A DNA stretch of 64,000 nt from Bradyrhizobium sp. SRS-191 (GCF_024586915.1 NZ_JANBVS010000017.1:1-64000); one strand, 5' to 3'; shown: positions 8,291 through 16,823, counted from the stretch's first letter. Notes: generated from the sequence alone by a model not told the origin. Numbers and translations: made by a program.

Positions 8291-9565
8291 ATGACCGATC
8301 CTCAGATCGTCTGCCCCTCCTGCCGCACCGAGATCAAGCTCACCGAGCAGCTCGCAGCGCCCCTGATCGCGGAGACCCGCCGGCAGTTCGAGAAGCAGCT
8401 TGCCGCCAAGGAAGCCGATTTCGGCCGCCGCGAAGCCCAGCTCAAGGCCGCGCAGGAGCAGATCGCGCAGGCCAAGGCCGCGATCGACCAGCAGGTCGCC
8501 GCCAAGCTGAAGGCCGAGCGCGCCGCGATCGCGCAAGCCGAGGCCGAGCGGGCGCGCCAGGCCGTCGCCGACGAGATGGGCAATCGCGACCGCCAGCTCG
8601 CCGAGCTGCATCAGGTCATCGTCAGCAAGGATGCCAAGCTCGCGGACGCACAGAAGGCGCAGGCCGAGATGCTGCGCAAGCAGCGCGAGCTCGACGAGGC
8701 CCGCCGCGAGCTCGACCTCACCATCGAGACCAAGGTGCAGGAGTCGCTCGTCGCCGTGCGCGACAAGGCGCGGTTGGAAGCCGAGGACTCGCTGAAGGCC
8801 AAGGTCGCCGAGAAGGAGACTCAGATCGCCGGCATGCAGCGGCAGATCGAGGAGCTCAGGCGCAAGGCCGAACAGGGCTCGCAGCAGCTGCAGGGCGAGG
8901 CGCTGGAGATCGAGCTGGAATCGCAGTTGCGCGCGCGCTTTCCCCGCGACCTCGTCGAGCCCGTGCCGAAGGGCGAGTTCGGCGGCGACGTGATCCACCG
9001 CGTGGTCGGCCCGGGCGGCCAGGCCTGCGGCGCGATCCTGTGGGAATCCAAGCGCACCAAGAACTGGAGCGATGGCTGGCTGGTGAAGCTGCGCGACGAT
9101 TTGCGCGCGGCCAAGGCCGACATCGCGCTGATCGTTTCGACCGCGCTGCCGAAGGGCGTCGACGGCTTCGACCTGATCGACGGCGTCTGGGTCGCCGAGC
9201 CGCGCTTCGCGCTGCCGCTGTCGCAGGCGCTGCGCCAGTCGCTGATCGACGTCGCCTGCAGCAAGCTCGCGCAGGAGGGCCAGCAGACCAAGATGGAAAT
9301 GGTCTACGCCTATCTCACCGGCCCCCGCTTCCGCCACCGCATCGATGCCATCGTCGAGCGCTTCACCGAGATGCAGTCGGACCTCGACCGCGAGCGCAAG
9401 ACCATGATGCGTCTCTGGGCCAAGCGCGAGGAGCAGCTGCGCGGCGTGCTGGATTCGACGGCTGGATTGTACGGCGATCTCCAGGGCATCGCGGGGCGCG
9501 CGATGCAGGAGATCGAGAGCCTGGATGTGTTGCTGATCGAGGGCAAGAGCGAGGCGGCGGAGTAG
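8291..9565 (+). CDS. DUF2130 domain-containing coiled-coil protein
   Basis: The 424-residue protein opens with a putative zinc-binding CPSC pair (a second pair is not obvious). A long Ala/Lys/Glu/Gln-rich coiled coil follows from about residue 25 to 210. A globular DUF2130 domain follows, recognisable from LESQLRARFPRDLVEPVPKGEFGGDVIH and the segment ILWESKRTKNWSDGW. The family's function is not established; the C-terminal fold has been compared with nuclease-like domains. The ATG at 8291 was preferred over 8282 because GGAGA at 8276-8280 is spaced correctly only for the later start. It stands alone between the RND operon and a convergent dehydrogenase gene. Confidence 0.85.
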   Translation: MTDPQIVCPSCRTEIKLTEQLAAPLIAETRRQFEKQLAAKEADFGRREAQLKAAQEQIAQAKAAIDQQVAAKLKAERAAIAQAEAERARQAVADEMGNRDRQLAELHQVIVSKDAKLADAQKAQAEMLRKQRELDEARRELDLTIETKVQESLVAVRDKARLEAEDSLKAKVAEKETQIAGMQRQIEELRRKAEQGSQQLQGEALEIELESQLRARFPRDLVEPVPKGEFGGDVIHRVVGPGGQACGAILWESKRTKNWSDGWLVKLRDDLRAAKADIALIVSTALPKGVDGFDLIDGVWVAEPRFALPLSQALRQSLIDVACSKLAQEGQQTKMEMVYAYLTGPRFRHRIDAIVERFTEMQSDLDRERKTMMRLWAKREEQLRGVLDSTAGLYGDLQGIAGRAMQEIESLDVLLIEGKSEAAE

Positions 9566-9738
9566 TCAGCGCGCCCGATATCAGCTGCGTTTCGCGGCTG
9601 TACCCTGACGGCTTAGGCCCCTCTTCGCGACGCTTGCACGGTGCACCCTCGAGGTCGGATTGCATCGCCAGATGCCATCCGGGTGAGGGGGACAGAACTC
9701 ACCACACACACCACCTGCGCGGCTGCCCCTCACCCCAA

Positions 9739-9767
9739 CCCTCTCCCCGTGAAGAACGGGGAGAGGG
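9739..9767. repeat. Palindromic repeat family A, short copy
   Basis: An 11-bp perfect stem, CCCTCTCCCCG against CGGGGAGAGGG with a 7-base loop, is flanked on the left by the CCCTCACCCCAAC module that also occurs in the copies at 17966 and 41010. It lies between two convergent genes (DUF2130 protein and FAD-linked dehydrogenase) and may act as a bidirectional terminator. Confidence 0.7.
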
Positions 9768-9809
9768 AGCGCACCGTCTGCGCGGCCAAAGCTTAGATCA
9801 GAAGATCGC

Positions 9810-11231
9810 TCAGGCCGCCGGGATGATCTTGCCGGGGTTGAAGATGTTCTGCGGGTCGAGCGCCTGCTTCACGGCGCGCATCGCATCCAGCGCCTCCTGG
9901 CCGAGCTCGGACTTCAGGTACTTCTGCTTGCCCTGGCCGATGCCGTGCTCGCCGGTGCAGGTGCCGCCCATCGCCTGGGCGCGCTCGACGAGGCGATGCA
10001 TGAAGTCCTCGCCGCGGGCCATCTCGTCGGCGTCATCGACGTCGCACATCAGCGAGCAGTGGAAATTGCCGTCGCCGACATGGCCGACGATCGGCGAGGT
10101 CAGCTTGAGACGGGCGAGATCCTCCTCGGTCTCGCCGACGCAATCGGCGAGACGCGAGATCGGCACGCAGACGTCGGTCGCGACCACGCCGACACCGGGC
10201 CGGATCGCCTTGACGGACCAATAGGCATCATGGCGCGCCTGCCACAGCTTGGTGCGGTCCTCGGGCTTGGTGGTCCAGGCGAAGTCGCCGCCGCCGCACT
10301 CCCTGGCGATCTCGGCGAAGTTCTTCGACTGCTCGGCCACCTCGGCGTCGCTGCCGTGGAACTCCAGCAGCAGCAGCGGCGTCTCCGGCAGCGTCAGCTT
10401 CGAATAGGCGTTGCAGGCCCGCACCTGCGCGGCGTTGAGCAGCTCGATGCGCGCCATCGGGATGCCGGTCTGGATCGCGAGGATCGTCGCCTGGCAGGCG
10501 CCGCGGACGGTCTCGAACGAGCACGACGCCGCTGCAATGGTCTCGGGAATGCCGCGCAGGCGGATGGTCATCTCGCAGATGATGCCGAGCGTGCCTTCAG
10601 CGCCGATGAAAAGATGCGTCAGATCATAGCCCGCGGCGGACTTCTTGGCGCGCGTGCCGGTCTTGATGATCTCGCCGTCGCCGCGCACCACCTTCAGCGC
10701 CAGCACGTTCTCGCGGATGGTGCCGTAGCGCACCGCATTGGTGCCCGAGGCGCGCGTCGAGGCCATGCCGCCGAGCGAGGCGTCGGCGCCGGGATCGATC
10801 GGGAAGAACAGGCCTTGGTCGCGCAGATACTCGTTGAGCGTCTTGCGGGTGATGCCGGGCTGGATGACGCAGTCGAGATCCTCGGCATGCACCTCCAGCA
10901 CCTTGTTCATGTCGCGCATGTCGATGCAGATGCCGCCGGCGGGCGCGTTGACCTGGCCCTCCAGCGAGGTGCCGGTGCCGAACGGAATGATCGGCACGCC
11001 GAGCGGCGCACAGATGCGGACGACGTCCTGGATGTCGGCGGTCTCCTGCGCCAGCACCACGCCATCCGGCGGCTGCGTCGGCAGCCAGGTCGTGGTATGG
11101 CCATGCTGCTCGCGCACGGCCTGCGAGGTGATGAGCTTGTTGCCGAAGCGGGCGGCGAGCGCGTCGAGCGCGCTCTTCAGCGCCTCCGGCGCGGGCCGCT
11201 TCAGGTCGTGATGAGGGATCGTCGTCGCCAC
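9810..11231 (-). CDS. FAD-binding oxidase, D-lactate dehydrogenase / glycolate oxidase GlcD type
   Basis: The 473-residue enzyme oxidises a 2-hydroxy acid and passes electrons to an acceptor such as cytochrome c or quinone. The PCMH-type FAD-binding domain is seen in IIPFGTGTSLEGQVNAPAGG and in DPGADASLGGMASTRASGTNAVRYGTI-like segments near residues 135-165. A C-terminal FAD-oxidase domain ends with a GEHGIGQGKQKY motif. Closest in character to mitochondrial-type D-lactate dehydrogenase (LDHD/Dld); the exact substrate cannot be read from sequence. The start is a GTG with GGAGG five bases upstream; an ATG 42 bases earlier lacks such a site. Divergent from the thioesterase gene, 72 bases away. 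Confidence 0.88.
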   Translation of the reverse strand: MATTIPHHDLKRPAPEALKSALDALAARFGNKLITSQAVREQHGHTTTWLPTQPPDGVVLAQETADIQDVVRICAPLGVPIIPFGTGTSLEGQVNAPAGGICIDMRDMNKVLEVHAEDLDCVIQPGITRKTLNEYLRDQGLFFPIDPGADASLGGMASTRASGTNAVRYGTIRENVLALKVVRGDGEIIKTGTRAKKSAAGYDLTHLFIGAEGTLGIICEMTIRLRGIPETIAAASCSFETVRGACQATILAIQTGIPMARIELLNAAQVRACNAYSKLTLPETPLLLLEFHGSDAEVAEQSKNFAEIARECGGGDFAWTTKPEDRTKLWQARHDAYWSVKAIRPGVGVVATDVCVPISRLADCVGETEEDLARLKLTSPIVGHVGDGNFHCSLMCDVDDADEMARGEDFMHRLVERAQAMGGTCTGEHGIGQGKQKYLKSELGQEALDAMRAVKQALDPQNIFNPGKIIPAA

Positions 11232-11303
11232 TTTATCCTCCGGAAGTTGGGCGGACCGTGGCAAAGGACGCAACAGGGGTCAAGGGAGCAAACGGAAGAG
11301 CCG

Positions 11304-11813
11304 ATGAGCGATAATGCAGTGCCCACAAAGGCCGCCAGCGGGCCGTTCCTGTCGTCCATCATGCAGATCGAGCCGCAATGGATCGACTATAACGGCCACC
11401 TCAACATGGCCTATTACAACGTGATGTTCGACCGCGCGATCGACCAGATCTGGGCCGAGCTCGGCATCGGCCCGGCCTACATGAAGGAGCGCCAGGGCTC
11501 GACCTTCACCGCCGAATGCCACGTGCGGTACCTGCGTGAGATCCATCTCGGCGATCCCGTGCAAATCGCGGTGTGGCTGATCGCCGCCGACGAGAAACGG
11601 CTGCACACTTTCGAGGAGCTGCGCCACGCGACCGAAGGCTGGATCTCCGCGACCTCCGAGAACATGTCGGTGCATATCGACATGACCAAGCGCAAGGTCG
11701 CGCCGTTTCCGGAGGACATCCAGGTCAATATCGCGCGCGTGCTGCAGGCGCACACAGCGCTGCCGCGGCCCGACGGGCTCGGCCGCGCCATCGGCATGCC
11801 GGCGAAACGATAG
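11304..11813 (+). CDS. Hotdog-fold acyl-CoA thioesterase
   Basis: The 169-residue product belongs to the 4-hydroxybenzoyl-CoA thioesterase-like hotdog family. The active-site motif is visible early in the chain as QWIDYNGHLNMAYYNVMFDRA, where the Asp and the NGH sequence sit at the start of the long hotdog helix. Such proteins hydrolyse acyl-CoA thioesters in the cytoplasm; a related domain is also fused to carnitine dehydrogenase. The open frame continues over 1.3 kb upstream, antisense to the dehydrogenase gene, and is not coding there. The ATG is preceded by GGAAGAG at a workable distance. Divergent from the FAD oxidase, which could hint at a shared short-chain acid pathway, but this is inference. 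Confidence 0.83.
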   Translation: MSDNAVPTKAASGPFLSSIMQIEPQWIDYNGHLNMAYYNVMFDRAIDQIWAELGIGPAYMKERQGSTFTAECHVRYLREIHLGDPVQIAVWLIAADEKRLHTFEELRHATEGWISATSENMSVHIDMTKRKVAPFPEDIQVNIARVLQAHTALPRPDGLGRAIGMPAKR

Positions 11814-11814
11814 C

Positions 11815-13314
11815 TCAGTCCGCCCGTACCCACTCCGGCAACCGCTCGAACCAGGGCTGCGCCTGTTCGAGCTGTCGGGCGAGCTGCAGCAGCCGCGCCT
11901 CGTCGCCAAGCCGGCCGACGAACTGCACGCCGAGCGGCAGGCCGTCGGCGGTCCAGTGCAGCGGCACGCTCATCGCCGGCGTGCCCGTGAGATTGGCGAG
12001 CTGCGTGAACGGGACGTATTGCAGGCTGTCGCGGGCGATCTTGTCGATCATGCCGTCGAGCACGCCCCAGCGTGTCAGCAGTCCGAGCAGGCCGATCCGA
12101 TCGAGCATGTCGAGCAGGGTCTGCTCGGCGCTCGACGGATCGCCCTCGCCATGCCGGACCGGCGGGTGCGCGAGCGTCGGCGTCAGCAGCATGTCGTAGC
12201 GGGCGTGGAAACGCGCGAGCGCGCGCGCGAAGCCGTTCCATTTGAGGAGTTGCGTGGTCAGCGCGCCCGCCGAGATCGCCCCTCCGAGCGTTGACAGCAC
12301 CCGCGTCAACAGCTCGAACTCCTCGCGGCGCGCGCCCTTGGCGCGGGCCTCGCTCACCAGTGCCGCGACCTGACCGAAATAGATGTGCAGGAACGAGGTC
12401 GCGAGCACAGCGCCGTCGATGTCGGGCTTGGCCTCTTCCACCTCGTGACCGAGGCCTTGCAGCAGCTTCACCGCATTCTCAACCGCGAGCTTCGCCTCGG
12501 CGTGAACCTCGGTGCCGATCGGGGATACGGTGGTGGTGCCGATGCGCAGCTTGCCGGGATCGCGCGTCATCACGTTGGCGAAAACAACGCCCGGCTCGGC
12601 CACCAGGAACGGATCGCCGGGCTCGGCGCCCGCGATGACGTCGAGCGCCAGCGCCGTGTCGCGCACGCTGCGCGAGACCACACCTTCGCAGGACGCACCG
12701 AACCAATATTCGCCGAAGCCGGGCCCGGACGACACCAGCCCGCGCGACGGCTTCAGCCCGAACAGGCCGCAGCAGGCCGCGGGAATGCGGATCGAGCCGC
12801 CGCCATCATTGCCGGCCGCCATCGGCACTATCCCCGAGGCGACCGCAGCGGCAGCGCCGCCGCTGGAGCCGCCCGGCGTGTGCGCGCCATTCCAGGGATT
12901 GCTGACGCGACCTAAGGCGCGGGAGTCGCTGACGCCCTTGAGGGCGAGCTCCGGCAGATTGGTCTTGCCGAAGATCACGAGGCCTGCCTCGAGATAACGC
13001 CTGACCACCGCGGCATGCTCGGCTGCGACCACGCCCGACAGCGCCTTGCTGCCATAGGCCGTCGGCAGGCCCGCATAGTCCTGCGCGCAATCCTTGATCA
13101 GGAAGGGCACGCCGGTGAACGGGCCGGAGGCCGGCTTCGCCAGCTGTGCGCGCGCCTCGCGCTCCATCAGCCTGCAGACGGCGTTGGTCCGTGGCTGGGC
13201 CCGCTCGTTCTGCGTCAGCGCGAGCTGCAGCAGTTCGGCCGCGCTGGTCTCGCCCGCCTTCACCGCTGCGGCCAGCGCCGTCGCATCGCGCGGCAGGTAG
13301 TCCCGAACGTCCAC
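11815..13314 (-). CDS. Amidase (amidase signature family)
   Basis: The product of about 499 residues is an amidase-signature hydrolase with the Ser-cisSer-Lys triad. The lysine lies in FLIKDCAQDYAG, the cis-serine in the glycine/serine-rich TPGGSSGGAAAAVASG, and the nucleophilic serine in GNDGGGSIRIPA. Family members hydrolyse diverse amides (indoleacetamide, aliphatic amides, oligomer by-products), so the substrate is open. The start chosen is a GTG at 13314 preceded by GGGGAGG at five bases; an ATG at 13335 would add seven residues. The gene ends two bases from the convergent thioesterase stop. Confidence 0.88.
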   Translation of the reverse strand: MDVRDYLPRDATALAAAVKAGETSAAELLQLALTQNERAQPRTNAVCRLMEREARAQLAKPASGPFTGVPFLIKDCAQDYAGLPTAYGSKALSGVVAAEHAAVVRRYLEAGLVIFGKTNLPELALKGVSDSRALGRVSNPWNGAHTPGGSSGGAAAAVASGIVPMAAGNDGGGSIRIPAACCGLFGLKPSRGLVSSGPGFGEYWFGASCEGVVSRSVRDTALALDVIAGAEPGDPFLVAEPGVVFANVMTRDPGKLRIGTTTVSPIGTEVHAEAKLAVENAVKLLQGLGHEVEEAKPDIDGAVLATSFLHIYFGQVAALVSEARAKGARREEFELLTRVLSTLGGAISAGALTTQLLKWNGFARALARFHARYDMLLTPTLAHPPVRHGEGDPSSAEQTLLDMLDRIGLLGLLTRWGVLDGMIDKIARDSLQYVPFTQLANLTGTPAMSVPLHWTADGLPLGVQFVGRLGDEARLLQLARQLEQAQPWFERLPEWVRAD

Positions 13315-13529
13315 GCTGCCCTCCCCGTGCGGCATCGGCTGCCGTCATCGTAGCTGATTCTGGCTGCAACAGAGGCCCACTCGCGCCAAACGCGGCGGCA
13401 TCGCGGCACCACGAAGGCGACCTTGGCGGTATGATGCTCGGCCACGGTCGATTTGATGGCCGGATTGCGCGCTTCGCCCTGATTTTAGTTAATTTGATTC
13501 AGATCATTCGTCGCGTCCCTTGCGTCGGC

Positions 13530-13549
13530 CTAACCTTACGCATCGTTAG
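13530..13549. promoter_or_regulatory. Short palindrome upstream of the Roadblock operon
   Basis: CTAAC, ten bases, GTTAG forms a perfect 5-bp dyad 25 bases before the start codon of the first gene of the Roadblock/ODP operon. It sits in a locally AT-rich stretch (13480-13550) unlike the surrounding coding DNA, which fits a promoter region. Arms this short can arise by chance. Confidence 0.3.
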
Positions 13550-13573
13550 TTGCGTAGAGTTGACGAGAGAGCG

Positions 13574-14374
13574 ATGGGACGCCTCGCAAGCCTACTGAGC
13601 AGAGCGCACGGGCCGCACGACGATGTCGCGGCGGTCCCGGTGACCACCGCCGACTACTTCATCCTGCTGTCGCGCGCGATGGAGAACCTCCCCGATTCCA
13701 GTCCCGAACGGCGGGCCGAAGTCTATCAGTCCGCACGCCAGGCGCTGGTGACGCAGCTTCAGGCGATGGATCCGCCCGTCTCGCGATCCCGCATCAAGGC
13801 CGAGCAGCGCGCGCTGGACGACGCGGTGGACACACTCGAAACCCGCGCACTGACCACGCCGGACGCGGCGGCAGAGCCCGAGACAAGTCCGGGTGAAGCC
13901 CATCCGGAGATTTCAAATGTTTCAATTGCACCGAGTGAAGACGACACCATGACCCAGCACCAGTTTCAATCCAGGTTTGCCCCCCGCCCCGCCGTCGAGG
14001 AGAAGCCGATGTCACGGCTCGATGAAATCAACCGCGTGCTGCGCAAGCTGCAGAGCGACTCCTTCGGCGTCGAGGCCTGCGCCTTGATCTCCGAAGACGG
14101 TCTGATGATCGCGAGCGTGCTCGCCGCCGACATGGAGGAGACGCGGGTCGCCGGCATGACCGCGACGTTGCTGTCGCTCGGCGGCCGCGCCGCCATGGAG
14201 CTCGGCCGCAGCCATCTGCAGGAGGTCATCATCCGCGGCGAGTCCGGATACGCGGTGCTGGTCAGCGCCGGCCGCGGTGCGCTGCTGCTCGCGCTGACCA
14301 ACGAGAACAGCAAACTGGGCCTGACCTTCTTCGACATGCGCGAGGCCGTCCGCTCGCTGCAGAAGGTGCTGTAG
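13574..14374 (+). CDS. Roadblock/LC7 domain protein with helical N-terminal domain
   Basis: The 266-residue protein has two parts. Residues about 20-100 are helical (YFILLSRAMENLPDSSPERR and following), a type of domain I associate with other Rhizobiales proteins. After an acidic linker, residues about 146-266 form a Roadblock/LC7 domain starting SRLDEINRVLRKLQ and running through EACALISEDGLMIASVL. Roadblock domains dimerise and usually regulate small GTPases (MglB-like), but no GTPase gene is adjacent. The ATG at 13574 follows GAGAGA. A second in-frame ATG at 14009 has its own AGGAG six bases upstream and could give a free 121-residue Roadblock protein. First gene of a four-gene operon. Confidence 0.85.
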   Translation: MGRLASLLSRAHGPHDDVAAVPVTTADYFILLSRAMENLPDSSPERRAEVYQSARQALVTQLQAMDPPVSRSRIKAEQRALDDAVDTLETRALTTPDAAAEPETSPGEAHPEISNVSIAPSEDDTMTQHQFQSRFAPRPAVEEKPMSRLDEINRVLRKLQSDSFGVEACALISEDGLMIASVLAADMEETRVAGMTATLLSLGGRAAMELGRSHLQEVIIRGESGYAVLVSAGRGALLLALTNENSKLGLTFFDMREAVRSLQKVL

Positions 14375-14422
14375 CAGTCATACAAGGGAGGCCGGCGCGC
14401 CGCGCCGGCAGGAGTATCGTCA

Positions 14423-15184
14423 ATGGCCAATACCGTCCTCTATGATGACGGCGTTCACAAGAACATTCTGCTGGAGGATTTCAGCGCCGGCGATCTCGCC
14501 GTGCAGGCGAACCAGCATCTGATCATTCACGACCGCGTCGGCATGCTGCTCGACCCCGGCGGCCACAAGGTCTACTCCAAGGTGCTCGGCGAGACCTTCA
14601 GCGAGCTCTCCGGCGGCCGGCTCAAATATCTGTTCCTGTCGCATCAGGACCCCGACATCGTCGCGGCCATCAATGGCTGGCTAATGACCACCGATGCCGA
14701 CGCCTACATCTCCTCGCTGTGGACGCGCTTCGTGCCGCATTTCGGCTTCGACCATATCGTGGCCGACCGGCTGAAGCCGATCCCCGACGAAGGCATGGTG
14801 TTCGATCTCGCCGGCTGCAAGCTGTACGCCCTGCCCGCGCACTTTCTGCACAGCGAGGGCAATTTCCAGCTCTATGACCCCCACTCGAAGATCCTCTACA
14901 GCGGCGATCTCGGCGCCTCGCTCGGCGTCGACTACATCGTCACGCGCGACTTCAAGGCGCATATCCGCTTCATGGAGGGTTTTCACCGCCGCTACATGGT
15001 GTCGAACCGCGTCATGAAGGCGTGGGCCGACATGGTGCGGCCGCTCGACATCGAGATCATCGCCCCACAACACGGCGCGCTGTTTCCGGATCAGGCGATG
15101 TCGCGCCAGTTCATCGAATGGTGCGCGGGCCTCGAATGCGGCATCGACCTGATCACGCCGACGTTCAAGGTGCCGGCAGGCTGA
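14423..15184 (+). CDS. ODP-type di-iron metallo-beta-lactamase-fold protein
   Basis: The 253-residue protein is a stand-alone version of the di-iron domain found in flavodiiron proteins. The metal ligands can be read as His74-x-Asp76-x-Asp78, His143 (His140 nearby), Asp162 and His217; the spacing from the second histidine to the aspartate (19 residues) matches flavodiiron proteins. There is no flavodoxin domain, so it is unlikely to reduce O2 or NO by itself and more likely binds oxygen as a sensor, as shown for the ODP of Treponema chemotaxis. AGGAG lies eight bases before the ATG. It is followed after one base by the OmpA-domain gene. Role in this operon is inferred. Confidence 0.86.
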   Translation: MANTVLYDDGVHKNILLEDFSAGDLAVQANQHLIIHDRVGMLLDPGGHKVYSKVLGETFSELSGGRLKYLFLSHQDPDIVAAINGWLMTTDADAYISSLWTRFVPHFGFDHIVADRLKPIPDEGMVFDLAGCKLYALPAHFLHSEGNFQLYDPHSKILYSGDLGASLGVDYIVTRDFKAHIRFMEGFHRRYMVSNRVMKAWADMVRPLDIEIIAPQHGALFPDQAMSRQFIEWCAGLECGIDLITPTFKVPAG

Positions 15185-15185
15185 C

Positions 15186-15926
15186 ATGCTGGCGCCCTCC
15201 CCCAACATCGTGTTTTCTCCGCCTGCGCCGCGCGCCGATGGGTATGTCGTAGCCGGCGAAGATGCGCCAGCTTGGCTTGCGGCTGCCTTTGCCGTAGCGG
15301 GGACGCTGGTCGCGATGATGTCGGCCGCGCTGTGGCAACAGGCACCGGCTGCCCCCGAGACCGTGGCCGCAGCCGCCGTGCCGCAGATGATGATCGCTCA
15401 ACCAGTGCCGAAGCCGCAGGAAACGCCGGTGCCTCTTCCCGCACTAACCATGGCTCCGCCGATGCCATTGCCCTCGGCAACCCCGGTCGAGCCGCCAGCG
15501 CCGCCCACGTCATCGACAGCCCGCGCGGAGCCCCAGAGCGCCGCGAAGGCGCCTGCCGAATGCTTCGCACCGCTGGCCATCTCGTTCGAGCGCGGCAGCA
15601 CGCGGCCTCATCCGGGCGACATGAAGCGCGCGCTGACTGTCCTGCAAAAGGCACTCTCGCGCCATGGCGACGCGGCCATCCTGATCGAGGGCCACGCCGA
15701 CGCCAGCGGCAGCGAGGATCTCAACGTGCTCTTGAGCTATTCGCGCGCGAAGGCCGTCGCGGAGCTCTTGAAGAAGGACGGCATTTCGCCGCGGATGTCG
15801 GTGAGCGCAGCCGGCGCAGGCACCGCGCGCGGCGACTCCGAGGCGGCCGCGAACGATCGCAAGGCTGTTCTGCGCATCGCCGGCGTCGACGATTGCGATC
15901 ACCTCACGGAAGCGAAGCGACCATGA
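15186..15926 (+). CDS. Membrane-anchored OmpA-domain protein
   Basis: The 246-residue protein has a short cytoplasmic N-terminus, one transmembrane helix at about residues 32-53, a long Pro/Ala-rich linker (about 55-125) and a C-terminal OmpA/MotB-type domain at about 130-240. That domain is recognisable from ISFERGSTRPHPGDMKRAL and the peptidoglycan-binding region IEGHADASGSEDLNVLLSYSRAKAV. It should span the inner membrane and grip peptidoglycan, like MotB without the channel. The gene begins one base after the ODP stop and overlaps the next gene by 4 bases (ATGA), so it is part of the same translational unit. Confidence 0.83.
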   Translation: MLAPSPNIVFSPPAPRADGYVVAGEDAPAWLAAAFAVAGTLVAMMSAALWQQAPAAPETVAAAAVPQMMIAQPVPKPQETPVPLPALTMAPPMPLPSATPVEPPAPPTSSTARAEPQSAAKAPAECFAPLAISFERGSTRPHPGDMKRALTVLQKALSRHGDAAILIEGHADASGSEDLNVLLSYSRAKAVAELLKKDGISPRMSVSAAGAGTARGDSEAAANDRKAVLRIAGVDDCDHLTEAKRP

Positions 15927-16567
15927 CCTTCTATGCCATCGTGAGCGGCGTTGGTGCCGCCATCCTGCTGTTGACCGCAGGCTATCTGTTCGGGGCGCGC
16001 CAGGGCGCGGTCGCCCGCGACCATCTGCGACGGCAGGTACAAGTCCAGGCGGCGAGCCTCAATCAGTTGCAAGACCAGAGCAGCCATGACGCCAGCGAGC
16101 GGGAAACAAGCCTGCGCAGCGCGATCCAAGACGTGCTGGCGCCGCTGGTCGAACGCGAGCGCATCTCGCTGGACCTCGCACATCTCGCAACGCGTCCGGG
16201 CCGACGGCGCGAGCTGGTGCCGCTGCTCGACAGGATCGCCGAGGTCGGCCGCTTCGAGACCGTGCTGTTGACGAACGAGGAAGGGCTGCCGCTGGCCGCC
16301 AACACCGCCGGCCATCACACCGAGCAATTGGCCGCGGCTGCGACGCGGCTGGCGCTGGTCGCCGAGAAGATCGCCGACGAGAACGACATCGCGCCGCTCT
16401 CGGTCATGCTGCGCGATGCGTCGGATACGACGACGCTGTGCCGCATCTTCCGGGTGCAGGATCAGACCTTGACGCTGACAGCCCTGTCCAACGATGCGCG
16501 GCTCGCCTCCGTCGCGCTCGATCCGGCGCTTGCGAAAGTTCAAGTAGCGCTGACCGCGCCGGCTTGA
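15923..16567 (+). CDS. Membrane-anchored coiled-coil protein with Roadblock-like domain
   Basis: The 214-residue product has a transmembrane helix at about residues 5-26 followed by a basic stretch (ARQGAVARDHLRRQ), which places the rest in the cytoplasm. A Gln-rich coiled coil spans about 30-75. The C-terminal half (about 95-214) resembles a Roadblock/LC7 fold: a helix, then the strand-turn-strand FETVLLTNEEGLPLAANTAG, a long helix and a closing sheet. The Roadblock assignment is from pattern, not a search. The ATG overlaps the OmpA-gene stop. A likely role is to tether the cytosolic Roadblock/ODP pair to the membrane by hetero-dimerisation. Confidence 0.72.
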   Translation: MTFYAIVSGVGAAILLLTAGYLFGARQGAVARDHLRRQVQVQAASLNQLQDQSSHDASERETSLRSAIQDVLAPLVERERISLDLAHLATRPGRRRELVPLLDRIAEVGRFETVLLTNEEGLPLAANTAGHHTEQLAAAATRLALVAEKIADENDIAPLSVMLRDASDTTTLCRIFRVQDQTLTLTALSNDARLASVALDPALAKVQVALTAPA

Positions 16568-16583
16568 GGCGCCCAAACGCGCA

Positions 16584-16619
16584 AAGGGCGCAGTCCCTCT
16601 TGCGAGGCACTGCGCCCTT
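16584..16619. terminator. Hairpin terminator shared by convergent genes
   Basis: An 11-bp perfect stem (AAGGGCGCAGT with ACTGCGCCCTT, 14-base loop) lies 17 bases after the last gene of the Roadblock operon and 31 bases before the end of the convergent DUF1328 gene. The paired AA/TT edges give short U-tracts in both directions. Confidence 0.65.
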
Positions 16620-16649
16620 CGCCGACCTCATTGTCAGGGATGAGGCCGA

Positions 16650-16823
16650 CTACACGCGGCTGCGACCGCGGGCGAGGCCCACGACGGCCGACACCAGGAA
16701 CAGCACGATAGCGATGAAGAAGATGATCTTGGCGATCTCGATGGAGGCACCGGCGACGCCGCCGAAGCCGAGGATGCCGGCGATCAATGCGATAACCAGG
16801 AAGGTAACGACCCAGCTTAACAT
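16650..16823 (-). CDS. DUF1328 small membrane protein
   Basis: The 57-residue protein is almost wholly hydrophobic, with two helices at about 2-20 and 28-50 and a basic ARGRSRV tail. This matches the DUF1328 (YtjA-like) family of small membrane proteins, often linked to stress conditions but without a known activity. The start is the ATG at 16823, which gives the full family length; the longer open frame upstream is not hydrophobic and not typical. The gene is monocistronic and convergent with the Roadblock operon. Confidence 0.88.
   Translation of the reverse strand: MLSWVVTFLVIALIAGILGFGGVAGASIEIAKIIFFIAIVLFLVSAVVGLARGRSRV

Noticed and set aside
9739..9767. Repeat considered as CRISPR or attachment site
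   Set aside because: Single hairpin units at scattered places without regular spacers, cas genes or integrase; they are dispersed palindromic repeats.
13480..13500. TTAGTTAATTTGATT as a CtrA or FNR box before the Roadblock operon
   Set aside because: The half-sites do not match TTAA-N7-TTAA or TTGAT-N4-ATCAA.
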